Shown: piece by piece, positions 1-8,400 of the stretch
How positions within the stretch are numbered: position 1 is the stretch's first letter
Layout of the letters: the number at the start of each line of letters is the position of its first letter
Origin: an uncultured Cohaesibacter sp.
GTDB taxonomy: Bacteria > Pseudomonadota > Alphaproteobacteria > Rhizobiales > Cohaesibacteraceae
Assembly (NCBI RefSeq): GCF_963677725.1
Contig: NZ_OY782507.1
Span: forward strand, 1,736,001-1,800,000
Reading direction: 5' to 3'
DNA length: 64,000 nucleotides
Notes under the pieces: model-generated
What the model saw: the letters and a program-made list of their open reading frames with translations, nothing else
What the model was told of the DNA's origin: nothing
Databases searched by the model: none
Program-made: the position numbers and the translations under genes

Positions 1-1
1 C

Positions 2-406
2 TCGCTGTTGCTCGGATTGCTCTATTATGTCTTTGCGGTGATGGCGACCAAACTGTATGGGCCCGGTTTTCCGGACTGGTTCGGCTCCATTGGCGAATCC
101 GCCTATACCTTGTTTCAGATCATGACGCTGGAAAGCTGGTCAATGGGGATTGTCCGTCCGGTGATGGAAGCCCACCCGCTGGCGTGGCTTTTCTTTGTGC
201 CCTTCATCCTGATGACCTCTTTCACGGTGCTCAACCTGTTTATCGGTATCATCGTTTCCGCCATGCAGTCTGAACATGAAGCCACCGCAGAAGCCGACCG
301 GGCCGCTTTGCACGAGGAAACTTCGACCGTGATGCTTGAAGTCACAGCGATGCGGGGCGAGATTGCCGAGTTGAAGCAGCTTCTGGCCGCCCAACAAAAA
401 GACTGA
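2..406 (+). CDS. Bacterial voltage-gated sodium channel (NaChBac/BacNaV type), C-terminal part, cut by window edge
   Basis: This is the pore and tail of a homotetrameric six-helix cation channel of the inner membrane. The open frame runs in from the left edge, so the voltage sensor is missing. Visible in order are the end of S5 ([15 protein letters not shown]), a pore helix, the selectivity filter TLESWS, an S6 helix ([25 protein letters not shown]) and a charged tail ending in a likely coiled coil ([16 protein letters not shown]). TLESWS is the known Na+-selective filter of bacterial NaV channels, and the C-terminal coiled coil is typical of that family. The assignment is firm. Length and N-terminus cannot be judged here. 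Confidence 0.9.
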   Translation, partial: SLLLGLLYYVFAVMATKLYGPGFPDWFGSIGESAYTLFQIMTLESWSMGIVRPVMEAHPLAWLFFVPFILMTSFTVLNLFIGIIVSAMQSEHEATAEADRAALHEETSTVMLEVTAMRGEIAELKQLLAAQQKD

Positions 407-457
407 TTCAAATCGAGTTTTGGCTTATCTGGCTTATTCCGCAAAGGACCAATCATA

Positions 458-1135
458 ATGCCCCTCCCCCTGCTCTACAGCTTTCGTCGCTGCCCCTATG
501 CCATGCGGGCGCGGATGGGTTTATGGGCGGCGGACATCACAGTCGAATTGAGAGAAATTGTGCTGCGGGACAAGCCGGCTCATATGCTCGAAATCTCGCC
601 GAAAGGCACCATTCCGGTGCTGCAATTGCCCGATGGAACGGTGATTGACGAGAGTCTGGACATCATGCTCTGGGCGCTTGATCAGCATGACCCGCAAGAG
701 TGGCTAAGCCCTCAAACCGGTGATCGCTCCCATATGCTGGCTCTGGTCGAGGAGATGGATGGAGACTTCAAGCGCCATCTGGATCGCTACAAATATGACA
801 CACGCTATGAGGATGTCTGCGCGGATGAGGAGCGGGATTTGGCCTTGGCGGCCTTGTCACCCTTGATTGATCGCCTGACGCGCCATCGCCAATTGTTCGG
901 CGACAGGGTGTCTCTTTGCGATATCGCTCTCTTCCCCTTCGTTCGGCAATATGCCAACACTGATCGAGACTGGTTTGATCGAGCTGCACCGCCCCATCTT
1001 CTTGTCTGGCTCAAAGAGCATGAACAGTCAGATCTGTTCTTGTCGATCTTCAGGAAATGGCCCGTCTGGCGGGAAGGTGATCCGGTGACCCTGTTTCCCG
1101 ATCAGATTGCGGATCGGTTTCCAAATCCGGGCTGA
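458..1135 (+). CDS. Glutathione S-transferase family protein
   Basis: This 225-residue protein has an N-terminal thioredoxin-like domain and a helical C-terminal domain. The first residues hold a glutaredoxin-like site, RRCPYAMRARM, followed by the cis-proline segment GTIPVLQLPDG and the glutathione-binding DES (about residues 67-69). The ATG follows the sodium channel gene by 51 bases. Such GST or glutaredoxin-2-like proteins conjugate or reduce substrates with glutathione. The substrate cannot be inferred. It converges on the minus-strand acetyltransferase with a 5-base gap. Confidence 0.8.
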   Translation: MPLPLLYSFRRCPYAMRARMGLWAADITVELREIVLRDKPAHMLEISPKGTIPVLQLPDGTVIDESLDIMLWALDQHDPQEWLSPQTGDRSHMLALVEEMDGDFKRHLDRYKYDTRYEDVCADEERDLALAALSPLIDRLTRHRQLFGDRVSLCDIALFPFVRQYANTDRDWFDRAAPPHLLVWLKEHEQSDLFLSIFRKWPVWREGDPVTLFPDQIADRFPNPG

Positions 1136-1140
1136 CTGGA

Positions 1141-2232
1141 TCAGTTGGCCATCCAGCGCAGAAAATTGTTGCCTACATTCTGCTTGTTGATCAGATCTGC
1201 GACCGTCCGGCCCACATTGCCAATCATCGAATGGGTGTGCCAAAGGGTAAAGATCGGAATCGGCTTGGTGCCGAACTTCGCCTTGTAGGGTTCGTCGCCA
1301 ATGGTCAGATCGAAGGTCCTGATGCCATCCTTAATACAATCGCGAATGATGTCTTCGGTCATCAGCAGGCCGGGCGAATATTTGCCCATCCGATCATAAT
1401 CGGCTCCCATGATCAGATAGAGATAGCGGTCGCCGTCATGCAGGCCGAATTGAACGGCAACGATCTCGCCATTATAGGTGAACCGGTAAGTGCGCGAAAA
1501 GCCGCTTGCCGCCGTGCGGCATGCCAGATCAACATAAAAGCGGAAGCTGCTGCCATCCTGCAACATGTCGGTTCCGGGGCGGTCTGCGAAGCGTTCTCTG
1601 TGATAGTTTCTGAGATGATCGAAAGCCTCGGTGATCTCGGCCGGATCGGTCAGGCGCGTCATCTGCCAGTCGCCATTGCGCAGCAGGGCACGACGTTTCT
1701 TGTCACGGCTCTTGCGTTCGGCTTTGGAAATGGCTTCGCTGCGCCATGTCTCATAGTCATCCCCCAGCGCGGCCACGTGTGCGCTGAACTCTGCCCGTTC
1801 CATGCAGGCATTGGGCAACAGACGCAGGAAAACCGGGTCGCTCGTCGGCAGATGCTTGATGCGCAGCAGGGCATATCGGCCCAGTACCTCATCGAGCGCA
1901 GCACCCAAAGTGGCGGGGTCCGGCACCCAATTCCAGAATTCAGCGTGCAGGGTGGGCTGGGCATAGTCTACGAGGCCGAGATTGGCAAATTCGAGAATGG
2001 TGGTGCCCATTTTCTTGCGGGCGACGAGTGGTAGAATGCCGACCAATTGCCGGGTCGCCTTGCATCGGAATTGGAGCGTCCGGTTCTCAATCCCGACTTG
2101 TTTGCGCACATGCTGCTGCATGGCCGTTTGCCAGACAGGATGTTGAAAAGCACTGCAATCAGATTGGTTGTATAGATCCGAATATTCATCAGACAGAAAA
2201 TCGAAGTCCTCGGAAACGCTTAATTCCATCAT
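1141..2232 (-). CDS. GNAT/FemAB-like acetyltransferase of the BcsL/CelD type
   Basis: This 363-residue cytosolic protein looks like the Acetyltransf_6 (BcsL/CelD) family. The N-terminal half has FQHPVWQTAM and VGILPLVARKKMG, and the C-terminal half has the acyl-CoA fold segments GFSRTYRFTYNGEIVAVQFGLHDG (in two blocks) and KYSPGLLMTEDIIRDCI, ending with FDLTIGDEPYKAKFG. These features are usual in enzymes that acylate cell-surface polysaccharides or their precursors. The real acceptor is unknown. No polysaccharide genes adjoin it, so a role in cellulose synthesis should not be assumed. Confidence 0.75.
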   Translation of the reverse strand: MMELSVSEDFDFLSDEYSDLYNQSDCSAFQHPVWQTAMQQHVRKQVGIENRTLQFRCKATRQLVGILPLVARKKMGTTILEFANLGLVDYAQPTLHAEFWNWVPDPATLGAALDEVLGRYALLRIKHLPTSDPVFLRLLPNACMERAEFSAHVAALGDDYETWRSEAISKAERKSRDKKRRALLRNGDWQMTRLTDPAEITEAFDHLRNYHRERFADRPGTDMLQDGSSFRFYVDLACRTAASGFSRTYRFTYNGEIVAVQFGLHDGDRYLYLIMGADYDRMGKYSPGLLMTEDIIRDCIKDGIRTFDLTIGDEPYKAKFGTKPIPIFTLWHTHSMIGNVGRTVADLINKQNVGNNFLRWMAN

Positions 2233-2510
2233 CTTTCGCTCTCATAACCTCTTGTATGCTGAGCTTGTATCGACCACAGCATCTGGCTGCTCTATCAGCG
2301 CCCGAAATAGTCGCGCGAACGGATGGCCCTCATACTCACACAATAATCATAAGCAAGTGTAAATTCACGTATTCTAAGAATTGCCCTTTATTTCAGCTAT
2401 TTTGGGCAAGTCCGAACAATCTTGATTGGTTATGCAACCAAAAGCTTTAAATTTGATTTATCTGGCCGTGCGTCAAAAAGATCCTGCGATCTATTGCCTT
2501 ACGGTTGCGG

Positions 2511-3092
2511 TCAATAGAGGTTGAGTTCGTGGAGAAAGGCTTTCATGGCGTCCACTTGTGCTTGTGGTCCCTCAACCAGAATATCGATGCCATCTTCGCT
2601 GTATTGACGCTCTTGCACATCAAGGGACAGAAGACCGATCTGGCGTTCAATGTCGGCCGTCTGATCGAAGCGGCCCTTGACGTGATAGCTGAGCACGCGC
2701 TGCCAGAGAACGAGGTCTGCGGCATCGATTGCCCGACTGGCAACCCCCGAATAGGCCCGCGCCAATCCACCGGCACCCAATTTCGTGCCACCGAAATAAC
2801 GCACCACGATCACGCCGCAATTGATGATGTTACGGCCTATCAGGACCTTGAGCATCGGCATGCCCGAGGTTCCTGCGGGTTCGCCATCATCCTTGGCGCC
2901 TTCTTCGATATGGTCATCCTCATGGATGCGACGGAAGGCGGTGACATGGTGGCTGGCTTTGCGATGCTCGACGCGCAGCGCTTCCAGCCGGGCCTCAAAC
3001 TGATCTATAGGCACCAGAAAGGCCAGAAAGCGGGATTTCTTCTCTTCCAGCTCGGCGTAGACTTCCGTTTCGATGGTCTTCATCTCAGCCAT
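2511..3092 (-). CDS. YigZ/IMPACT family protein
   Basis: This 193-residue protein matches the YigZ (UPF0029/IMPACT) family in length and motifs: KKSRFLAFLVPI near the N-terminus, then DDGEPAGTSGMPML and VVRYFGGTKLGAGGLARAYS (about residues 66-105). The family has a ribosomal S5-like domain, and a role in translation control is suspected but not settled in bacteria. Its ATG overlaps the stop of the upstream dCTP deaminase gene as TGATG, so the two are very likely translationally coupled. Confidence 0.88.
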   Translation of the reverse strand: MAEMKTIETEVYAELEEKKSRFLAFLVPIDQFEARLEALRVEHRKASHHVTAFRRIHEDDHIEEGAKDDGEPAGTSGMPMLKVLIGRNIINCGVIVVRYFGGTKLGAGGLARAYSGVASRAIDAADLVLWQRVLSYHVKGRFDQTADIERQIGLLSLDVQERQYSEDGIDILVEGPQAQVDAMKAFLHELNLY

Positions 3093-4189
3093 CAGACAGC
3101 TCTGAAATGCTTGGAAAGCTTCAGGCCCTGCGCCTGATAGTTCGATCCAATGCCGGCCCCATAGAGTGCGGTGGGACGGGCGCGCATTTTCTCATAGGCG
3201 AGCCTGCCGACAATCTGGCCATGCTCGACGATGAAGGGCACCTCGTGGCTGCGCACTTCCAGCACGGCCCTGCTCCCTTTGCCTCCGGCCTCGGAATGGC
3301 CAAAGCCGGGATCGAAGAAACCCGCATAATGCACCCGGAACTCACCGACCAATGGGTCAAAAGGCACCATTTCGGCAGCATAGAGTGGTGGCACATGCAC
3401 CGCCTCATTGGACACCAGAATGTAGAATTCATCGGGATCGAGGATCAGCTCGCCCCTGCCCCGGCCCGGGATCGGCTCCCAGAAGTCGAGCATGTCGAGG
3501 GCCTCGCGCTGGTCGACATCAATGACGGCTGCATGGCGTTTGGCGCGATAGCCGACAATGCCCTCGCCTGCCAGATCAATGGAGACCGCAATGCCATCGG
3601 CAATGAACGGCGTCTGGCTGGCAACCAGCGTCTCAGCTGCATGCAAGGCATGATGCGCTTCATCGCTCAGAACCACGCGGCCTTGGCGGAAGCGGATCTG
3701 GGTCAGGCGCGAACCGGCGCGGGCAAAAATCGGAAAGGTGCGCGGGCTGACCTCAAGATAGAGCGGGCCTTCATACCCTTTGGGTATCTTGTCAAATTGT
3801 TGGGCCCGGTCGGCAATGATGCGCGTGAATATATCGAGCCGGCCGGTGGAGCTTTTCGGATTGGCAGCAGCGGCAATGCCATCGGGTAGGTGCAGGTTCT
3901 CCATGAGCGGCACGATATAGACACAGCCAGTTTCAAGCACAGCCCCTTCACTGAGATCAATCTGGTGAAGCTGCAGGTGATCAAGCCGCTCCTTGACCGT
4001 CCGGTTGGGGCCGGGCAGGAACGAGGCCCGCACCCGGTAAGCGGTGCAACCAAGGCGCAAATCAAGGCTTGCTGGCTGGATCTGGTCTGCATCCCGTGGG
4101 CGATCAAAGCCAATTGCACCGGCCTCGACCAGCGCGGCAATATCCGCGTCGTTCAAAATACCGGTGCCGGGAAAGGAAAGAGCGCTCAT
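3092..4189 (-). CDS. dcd: 2'-deoxycytidine 5'-triphosphate deaminase, double-length form
   Basis: The enzyme deaminates dCTP to dUTP for thymidylate synthesis in the cytosol. The frame is open far upstream, but the ATG at 4189 giving MSALSFPG is the likely start. It yields 365 residues, about twice a canonical Dcd and normal for the alphaproteobacterial two-domain form. Visible blocks are IQPASLDLRLG, the nucleotide-binding NPKSSTGRLD (about 120-130) and a second-half GFFDPGFGHSEAG. It forms a coupled pair with yigZ. The upstream extension reads like non-coding DNA. Confidence 0.88.
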   Translation of the reverse strand: MSALSFPGTGILNDADIAALVEAGAIGFDRPRDADQIQPASLDLRLGCTAYRVRASFLPGPNRTVKERLDHLQLHQIDLSEGAVLETGCVYIVPLMENLHLPDGIAAAANPKSSTGRLDIFTRIIADRAQQFDKIPKGYEGPLYLEVSPRTFPIFARAGSRLTQIRFRQGRVVLSDEAHHALHAAETLVASQTPFIADGIAVSIDLAGEGIVGYRAKRHAAVIDVDQREALDMLDFWEPIPGRGRGELILDPDEFYILVSNEAVHVPPLYAAEMVPFDPLVGEFRVHYAGFFDPGFGHSEAGGKGSRAVLEVRSHEVPFIVEHGQIVGRLAYEKMRARPTALYGAGIGSNYQAQGLKLSKHFRAV

Positions 4190-4463
4190 GGATCGGGCCT
4201 TGCTGGACGGAGTGGATTTGATTGTGTTTAGCAAGGGCAGACAGGCGGAGCAATCAGGAACTTTGTTCCAGTACCAAGGCGGCTGCATCAAAGTTGGGTG
4301 TAGGGCGCCAACTGATCGCCCACATAGCACATATCCCTTGCCGGAATTCTGACAACCGTTATTGTGCCTATGTATTTTCGCGGGCGGGTGCGAGTCGCGC
4401 GCAATGAATTGGTTACAAGACACATTCTTATCATTGCCATTTGATCGAGTAGAGGAGAGATCG

Positions 4464-5008
4464 ATGTCCATTTTGAAACGGGGCCTCAAAGGGGCACCTG
4501 TCAAACGCTTGCAGGAAAAGCTGGGTATTGATGCCGACGGCGATTTTGGTCCCGGCACAGAGAAAGCCGTGCGGGAGTTTCAGCAGGCCAATGGTCTGGC
4601 GGTTGACGGCATTGCCGGTCCGGACACTTTCACCGCGATGGGTCTGCATGAACTGGTCCTGTTGCGGGTCGGCTCACGCGGGGCAGCGGTCAAGCCCTGC
4701 AGGAAGATCTCGGCATCGGGGCGGACGGCATTTTCGGCTCCGGCACCCGCAAGGCCGTGATGGCCTTCCAGGAAGAAAATGGCCTTCATGTGGACGGCAT
4801 GGCTGGCCCGGCAACGCTCGCCAAGATGAAGAGCTTTGCCTCTGTGGTCACCGACGACGTGGTCAAGAAAGCGGCGGTGAAAGCCGACGAGGAGCATTTT
4901 GAAAGCGAAGAGCTGCCGGAAATGAAAGGCGCTGACGTGGTCAAAGGCTCAGCGGAGGCTGCGCCTGACAATTCCGTCTGGGGCAAAGTCAAGGGCTGGT
5001 TCAGCTAA
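4464..5008 (+). pseudogene. Peptidoglycan-binding protein with two PG_binding_1 repeats, single-base frameshift
   Basis: Translation from ATG 4464, behind the site AGAGGAGAGA, gives one complete PG_binding_1 repeat (LKGAPVKRLQEKLG, FGPGTEKAVREFQ, VDGIAGPDTF). The second repeat begins in the same frame (VGSRGAAVK), but its remainder (ALQEDLG, FGSGTRKAVMAFQ, VDGMAGPATL) lies in another frame that continues to the stop at 5008. The join needs one extra base near 4691-4697, in AAGCCCTG. No slippery heptamer is visible, so a deletion or a sequencing error is likelier than programmed frameshifting. Intact, it would be a protein of about 180 residues with an acidic tail ending VWGKVKGWFS. There is no obvious signal peptide. 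Confidence 0.75.
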
Positions 5009-5111
5009 GGCACGGCCGACTGACTGCGCTGCGCACAGATTTAAGATTGTGGGAGGCGGCTCTGGTTGCCTCCCTTTTCGTTTCTGAGCTGCCAACGAAA
5101 CCGCCAAATTG

Positions 5112-5140
5112 TTGACAGCCCAGCCCAATCGCCCTATAAG
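5112..5140 (+). promoter_or_regulatory. Sigma-70 promoter of the SAM-II/metZ transcript
   Basis: TTGACA at 5112-5117 and TATAAG at 5135-5140 are separated by exactly 17 bases. The expected transcription start near 5147 falls just before the SAM-II aptamer, which supports both calls. Confidence 0.8.
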
Positions 5141-5148
5141 CATGGCAC

Positions 5149-5204
5149 TTCGTGGTCATTTGAGCCGGTCGGCTTGCCGCCACGTTAAACAAGGATGCTA
5201 AAAG
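5149..5204 (+). promoter_or_regulatory. SAM-II riboswitch
   Basis: The leader has the conserved SAM-II (metA motif) core. The P1 strands CGTGG (5151-5155) and CCACG (5180-5184) enclose TTTGAGCCGGTCGGCTTGC, and the hallmark TTAAACAAGGATGCTAAA follows. In this class, S-adenosylmethionine stabilises a pseudoknot that hides the ribosome-binding region, lowering expression of methionine synthesis genes. Here it precedes metZ by about 95 bases. A GC-rich hairpin (CCGGG/CCCGG, about 5205-5232) lies between aptamer and gene and could be part of the expression platform. Confidence 0.93.
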
Positions 5205-5297
5205 GCCGGGGGATTACGAGAGAACCCGGTCATGCTTTATCAAGCGTTGCCGGGTTTTGTGCGTTTACCCCCGGCTTTGAAGAGACAGGATTGTGTT

Positions 5298-6491
5298 ATG
5301 TCAGAGACCAAAAAGCCTTCCACCCTTCGTCCGGCCACTGAAATGGTCCATGGCGGCGTGATGCGGTCCCAGTGGGGCGAAACATCCGAGGCTCTGTTCA
5401 TGACGCAGGGCTATGTCTATGACAGCGCAGAAAGTCAGGAAGCCCGCTTCAAGGGTGACGAACCGGGCTATGTCTATTCTCGGTATGCAAACCCGACCAT
5501 TTCGATGTTTGAAGAGCGGATGGCTCTGCTCGAAGGGGCAGAAGCGGCGCGTGCGACCGCATCGGGCATGGCGGCCGTGACGGTGGCGATGCTGTCTTGC
5601 GTCAAGGCGGGCGATCATGTGGTTGCCGCAAGTGCCCTGTTCGGGTCCTGCCTTTATATTGTCAGCGAATTGCTGCCGCGTTTTGGCGTCGAATGCACTC
5701 TGGTCGATGGCACCAAGCTGGAGGAATGGAAAGCGGCGATGCAGCCCAACACGCGGGCCTGTTTCCTTGAAAGCCCGACCAATCCGGTTCTCTCAGTGAT
5801 CGATATTGCTGGCGTTGCTGACATCGCCCATGAAGCAGGTGCGCGGCTGGTGGTCGACAATGTCTTTGCCACCGCTTTGTGGCAGAGTCCACTGGCGCTG
5901 GGCGCGGACGTGGTGATCTATTCCGCTACCAAGCATATTGACGGTCAGGGCCGCTGTCTGGGGGGCGTGGTTCTCTCAAGCGAGCAGTTCATTGAAGAAG
6001 AACTCAAAGACATACACCGGCATACTGGCCCAAGCCTGTCGCCCTTCAATGCGTGGGTGATGCTCAAGGGACTGGAAACCTTCCCGCTGCGTGTCAAGGA
6101 ACAGACCCGCAGCGCCGGACTTCTGGCGGATCGACTGGCCGGGCACAAGGCGATCGAGCGGATCTATTATCCGGGCCGCGATGACCATCCGCAGGCAGAC
6201 ATTTGCAAGCGTCAGATGCGTGGCGGTTCGACCATGGTGGCGATTGATGTGGCTGGCGGCAAGGCCAAAGCCTTCGCGCTTGAAAATGCCCTCAAGGTGG
6301 TGGAGATTTCCAACAATCTGGGTGATGCAAAAAGCCTGATCACCCATCCGGCCACCACCACCCACCAGCGTCTGGATGATGCCCAGCTGGCCGCAGCAGG
6401 CATCGGCCAAGGCACCTTGCGCCTGTCGGTTGGTCTGGAGGATGTCGAAGATCTGTGGGACGATTTCGAACAGGCACTGGCGACGCTTTAA
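5298..6491 (+). CDS. metZ: O-succinylhomoserine sulfhydrylase
   Basis: This PLP enzyme makes homocysteine from O-succinylhomoserine and sulfide in methionine synthesis. The start chosen is ATG 5298 (MSETKKPS), behind AGGA, because the family begins close to LRPATEMVHGG. An upstream in-frame ATG lies within the leader. The 397 residues include YSRYANPT, the SGMAAV loop, and the PLP-binding lysine K212 in SATKHIDGQGR. Control by the SAM-II riboswitch fits a methionine-pathway role. The sequence pattern is closer to MetZ than to cystathionine gamma-synthase. Confidence 0.93.
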   Translation: MSETKKPSTLRPATEMVHGGVMRSQWGETSEALFMTQGYVYDSAESQEARFKGDEPGYVYSRYANPTISMFEERMALLEGAEAARATASGMAAVTVAMLSCVKAGDHVVAASALFGSCLYIVSELLPRFGVECTLVDGTKLEEWKAAMQPNTRACFLESPTNPVLSVIDIAGVADIAHEAGARLVVDNVFATALWQSPLALGADVVIYSATKHIDGQGRCLGGVVLSSEQFIEEELKDIHRHTGPSLSPFNAWVMLKGLETFPLRVKEQTRSAGLLADRLAGHKAIERIYYPGRDDHPQADICKRQMRGGSTMVAIDVAGGKAKAFALENALKVVEISNNLGDAKSLITHPATTTHQRLDDAQLAAAGIGQGTLRLSVGLEDVEDLWDDFEQALATL

Positions 6492-6576
6492 GGGCCATTT
6501 ATGGGACAAAATAACCACTTGCTTTTGCTGTCAGCTTCGCCAGATTGGGGCTTTGAATCATAAAAGCAGGTGGTCC

Positions 6577-7017
6577 ATGTCTTTCGATCCGAAAATTCCG
6601 TTTGAACTCGACATCACCATTTTGCCGTCAGACATTGACGAATTGGGCCATGTCAACAATACGGTCTATTTGCGCTGGGTGCAGGATGCGGCGGTAACCC
6701 ACTGGAATCATGTGGCGCGGCCCGATGAGATCAACAGCCTGTTCTGGGTCGTGATGCGTCATGAGATCGAGTATAAGCGGCAGACATTTTTGGAAGATGA
6801 TGTCTATGCGCGCACTTGGATCGGCGGGCGGCAGAACAGACATTTCGAACGCTTCACCCATATCATTCGCCGCTCGGACGGCAAGCTGCTTGCCAAGGCA
6901 CGCACCATGTGGGTGCCAATCAGTGCCGAGACCCGCAAGGCGGTGCCGCTGAGCGATGAGCAGAAGGAACGCTATTCTGTTGCGCCCGATCAGCTTCACA
7001 CACTGGAAGCCTTCTGA
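6577..7017 (+). CDS. Acyl-CoA thioesterase, 4-hydroxybenzoyl-CoA thioesterase-like
   Basis: This 146-residue hot-dog-fold protein starts at ATG 6577. The motif PSDIDELGHVNNTVYLRW (about 17-34) carries the D..GHVNN signature of the 4HBT group, where the aspartate acts in thioester hydrolysis. Later parts (EIEYKRQTF, ARTWIG, LAKARTMWVPI) also fit. The substrate is probably a short or medium acyl-CoA, but the sequence does not decide it. The gene ends in a strong hairpin terminator. Confidence 0.85.
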   Translation: MSFDPKIPFELDITILPSDIDELGHVNNTVYLRWVQDAAVTHWNHVARPDEINSLFWVVMRHEIEYKRQTFLEDDVYARTWIGGRQNRHFERFTHIIRRSDGKLLAKARTMWVPISAETRKAVPLSDEQKERYSVAPDQLHTLEAF

Positions 7018-7024
7018 TGCAAAA

Positions 7025-7058
7025 AGCCCGGCGGGATGTCCCACCGGGCTTTGTTTTT
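7025..7058 (+). terminator. Rho-independent terminator, probably bidirectional
   Basis: AGCCCGGCGGG and CCCACCGGGCT pair over 11 positions with one mismatch around an ATGT loop. TTTGTTTTT follows on the plus strand, and five A residues precede it, giving a T-run on the minus strand. It can serve both the thioesterase gene and the minus-strand gene ending at 7078. Confidence 0.85.
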
Positions 7059-7077
7059 CACCTCGCGCAATTGCTGC

Positions 7078-7266
7078 TTATTTGCTGGGCGGCACCAAGG
7101 CGCAGAAGGCACCACTGGCCGCTTCGTTCGAGCCAAGAGCAATGGCAGCAGGCGCGCTGTAAGGATTGAGCGGTTTGCTCTCGGACAAGTCGACCGCCAA
7201 TATCGCTGCCAATCCGGCAAAGGTGGCAAAAGCGGCCATGGCGCGGGTCTTGATAAAGTGTGCCAT
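7078..7266 (-). CDS. Small single-pass membrane protein of 62 residues next to the YeeE transporter
   Basis: The ATG at 7266 lies behind GGAGAG and two bases after the stop of the YeeE gene, so co-translation is likely. The protein has a basic start (MAHFIKTR), a hydrophobic stretch (MAAFATFAGLAAILAVDL, about 10-27) and a short tail with one cysteine (SGAFCALVPPSK). The stretch could be a membrane anchor or an uncleaved signal. I do not recognise the family. Position and spacing suggest a job with the transporter or with the secreted sulfurtransferase of the same operon, but this is inference. Confidence 0.6.
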   Translation of the reverse strand: MAHFIKTRAMAAFATFAGLAAILAVDLSESKPLNPYSAPAAIALGSNEAASGAFCALVPPSK

Positions 7267-7268
7267 GA

Positions 7269-8396
7269 TTAGCTCTCCAGTCCGAAGGGTTTGCGCAGAC
7301 GAATCCCAACCCAGGAGCCGGCAAAGGCGGAGGCAAACCACACCCAGCCATGCAGGCTGCCAGTGGAAATGCCCGAGAAGAAGGCCCCCACATTACAGCC
7401 AAGCGCAAGGCGCGAAGAATAGCCGAGCAGGAAACCGGCAAAAATCGTGGTGACCCATGCCTTGAGCGGCAATTTGGGGATTTGCGCCCCAAGGCCGGAA
7501 CGCCAGACGGCAATGATAAAGGCCCCAAGGATAATGCCGAGGTTGGTCAGAGAGGTATAGTCGGTCAGAAGGCTGTTGATCAGCCGCTCGTGATGCACCT
7601 CATTGGCCCAGAATGGCGAGCCGGACAGGTCTGCCCCCAACGCCGTGGAGACCTTTGCGCCCCACAGGCCAAGGCCATAGACCACGCCCCAAGGTTGCCC
7701 GGCCACAACGAAGTTGGCCACAGCCAACGCTGCCAGCAACAAAGCAGCAATCACCAGACGGCGGGGGATCTTGCGGGCCTTCTTGGGTGCCAGCACCCAG
7801 ACAAAAAGGCCAATGAGGGCAAGACCGGCAAGGGTGATGCCAAGGCCGGTGGTGCCTTCCAGCACAATCAGCGGCAAAGATCCAAGTCCGTGCCACCACA
7901 AAAGATGGTAAGAGCCTGCAAAGGCCCCGATGATGAAGAACGGCAAGGCAACGACGCTAACCGGGTTGCCACTGCCCGCATTGACCAAAGTGCCCGAGCC
8001 ACAGCCCAAGACCAACTGCATGGCTATGCCGAAGACAAAGGCCCCGCCGACCATGGCAAAGCCCACCGCCCCATGGGCGCCGATCAATTCGGGATTGTCA
8101 CCGGCGAGCAACGGAAAAGTCACCAATGCAACCAGCGCAATGGCCAGCAATTGAGCGATCAGGCCCGCTGGTTCGCGGCGCAGGATCATCGCCCGCCATG
8201 GACCGGCAAACCCGAAGCGCAACCCTTCAAGGGTCAGACCAAAGCCAATGCCGATGGCCAGAACCAAGCCGTAACGGACGCCTGCGGCGGCCATCAAAGC
8301 CAAAATGACAAACAGAGCCACCCCGCCAAGGGCAGCACCTGTGAGAGTGCGAGCCCCCTTTTTGGGGGACTCAATGCTTGCTGTGATATCTGTCAC
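7269..8396 (-). CDS. YeeE/YedE family transporter, probably for thiosulfate
   Basis: This 375-residue inner membrane protein has about ten hydrophobic helices. It carries the two cysteine loops of the YeeE/TsuA family: VLGCGSGTLVNAGSGNP in the first half and ALGCNVGAFFSGISTGS near the end. In the characterised TsuA such cysteines pass thiosulfate through the membrane. Translation probably begins at GTG 8396, four bases after the sulfurtransferase stop. Adjacency to a periplasmic rhodanese supports thiosulfate or another sulfane-sulfur compound as cargo. Confidence 0.85.
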   Translation of the reverse strand: MTDITASIESPKKGARTLTGAALGGVALFVILALMAAAGVRYGLVLAIGIGFGLTLEGLRFGFAGPWRAMILRREPAGLIAQLLAIALVALVTFPLLAGDNPELIGAHGAVGFAMVGGAFVFGIAMQLVLGCGSGTLVNAGSGNPVSVVALPFFIIGAFAGSYHLLWWHGLGSLPLIVLEGTTGLGITLAGLALIGLFVWVLAPKKARKIPRRLVIAALLLAALAVANFVVAGQPWGVVYGLGLWGAKVSTALGADLSGSPFWANEVHHERLINSLLTDYTSLTNLGIILGAFIIAVWRSGLGAQIPKLPLKAWVTTIFAGFLLGYSSRLALGCNVGAFFSGISTGSLHGWVWFASAFAGSWVGIRLRKPFGLES

Positions 8397-8400
8397 CGGA

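Noticed and set aside
4190-4558. Upstream extension of the dcd gene by 123 residues
   Set aside because: The extension is open but not protein-like and lies beyond a start that matches the family's known length.
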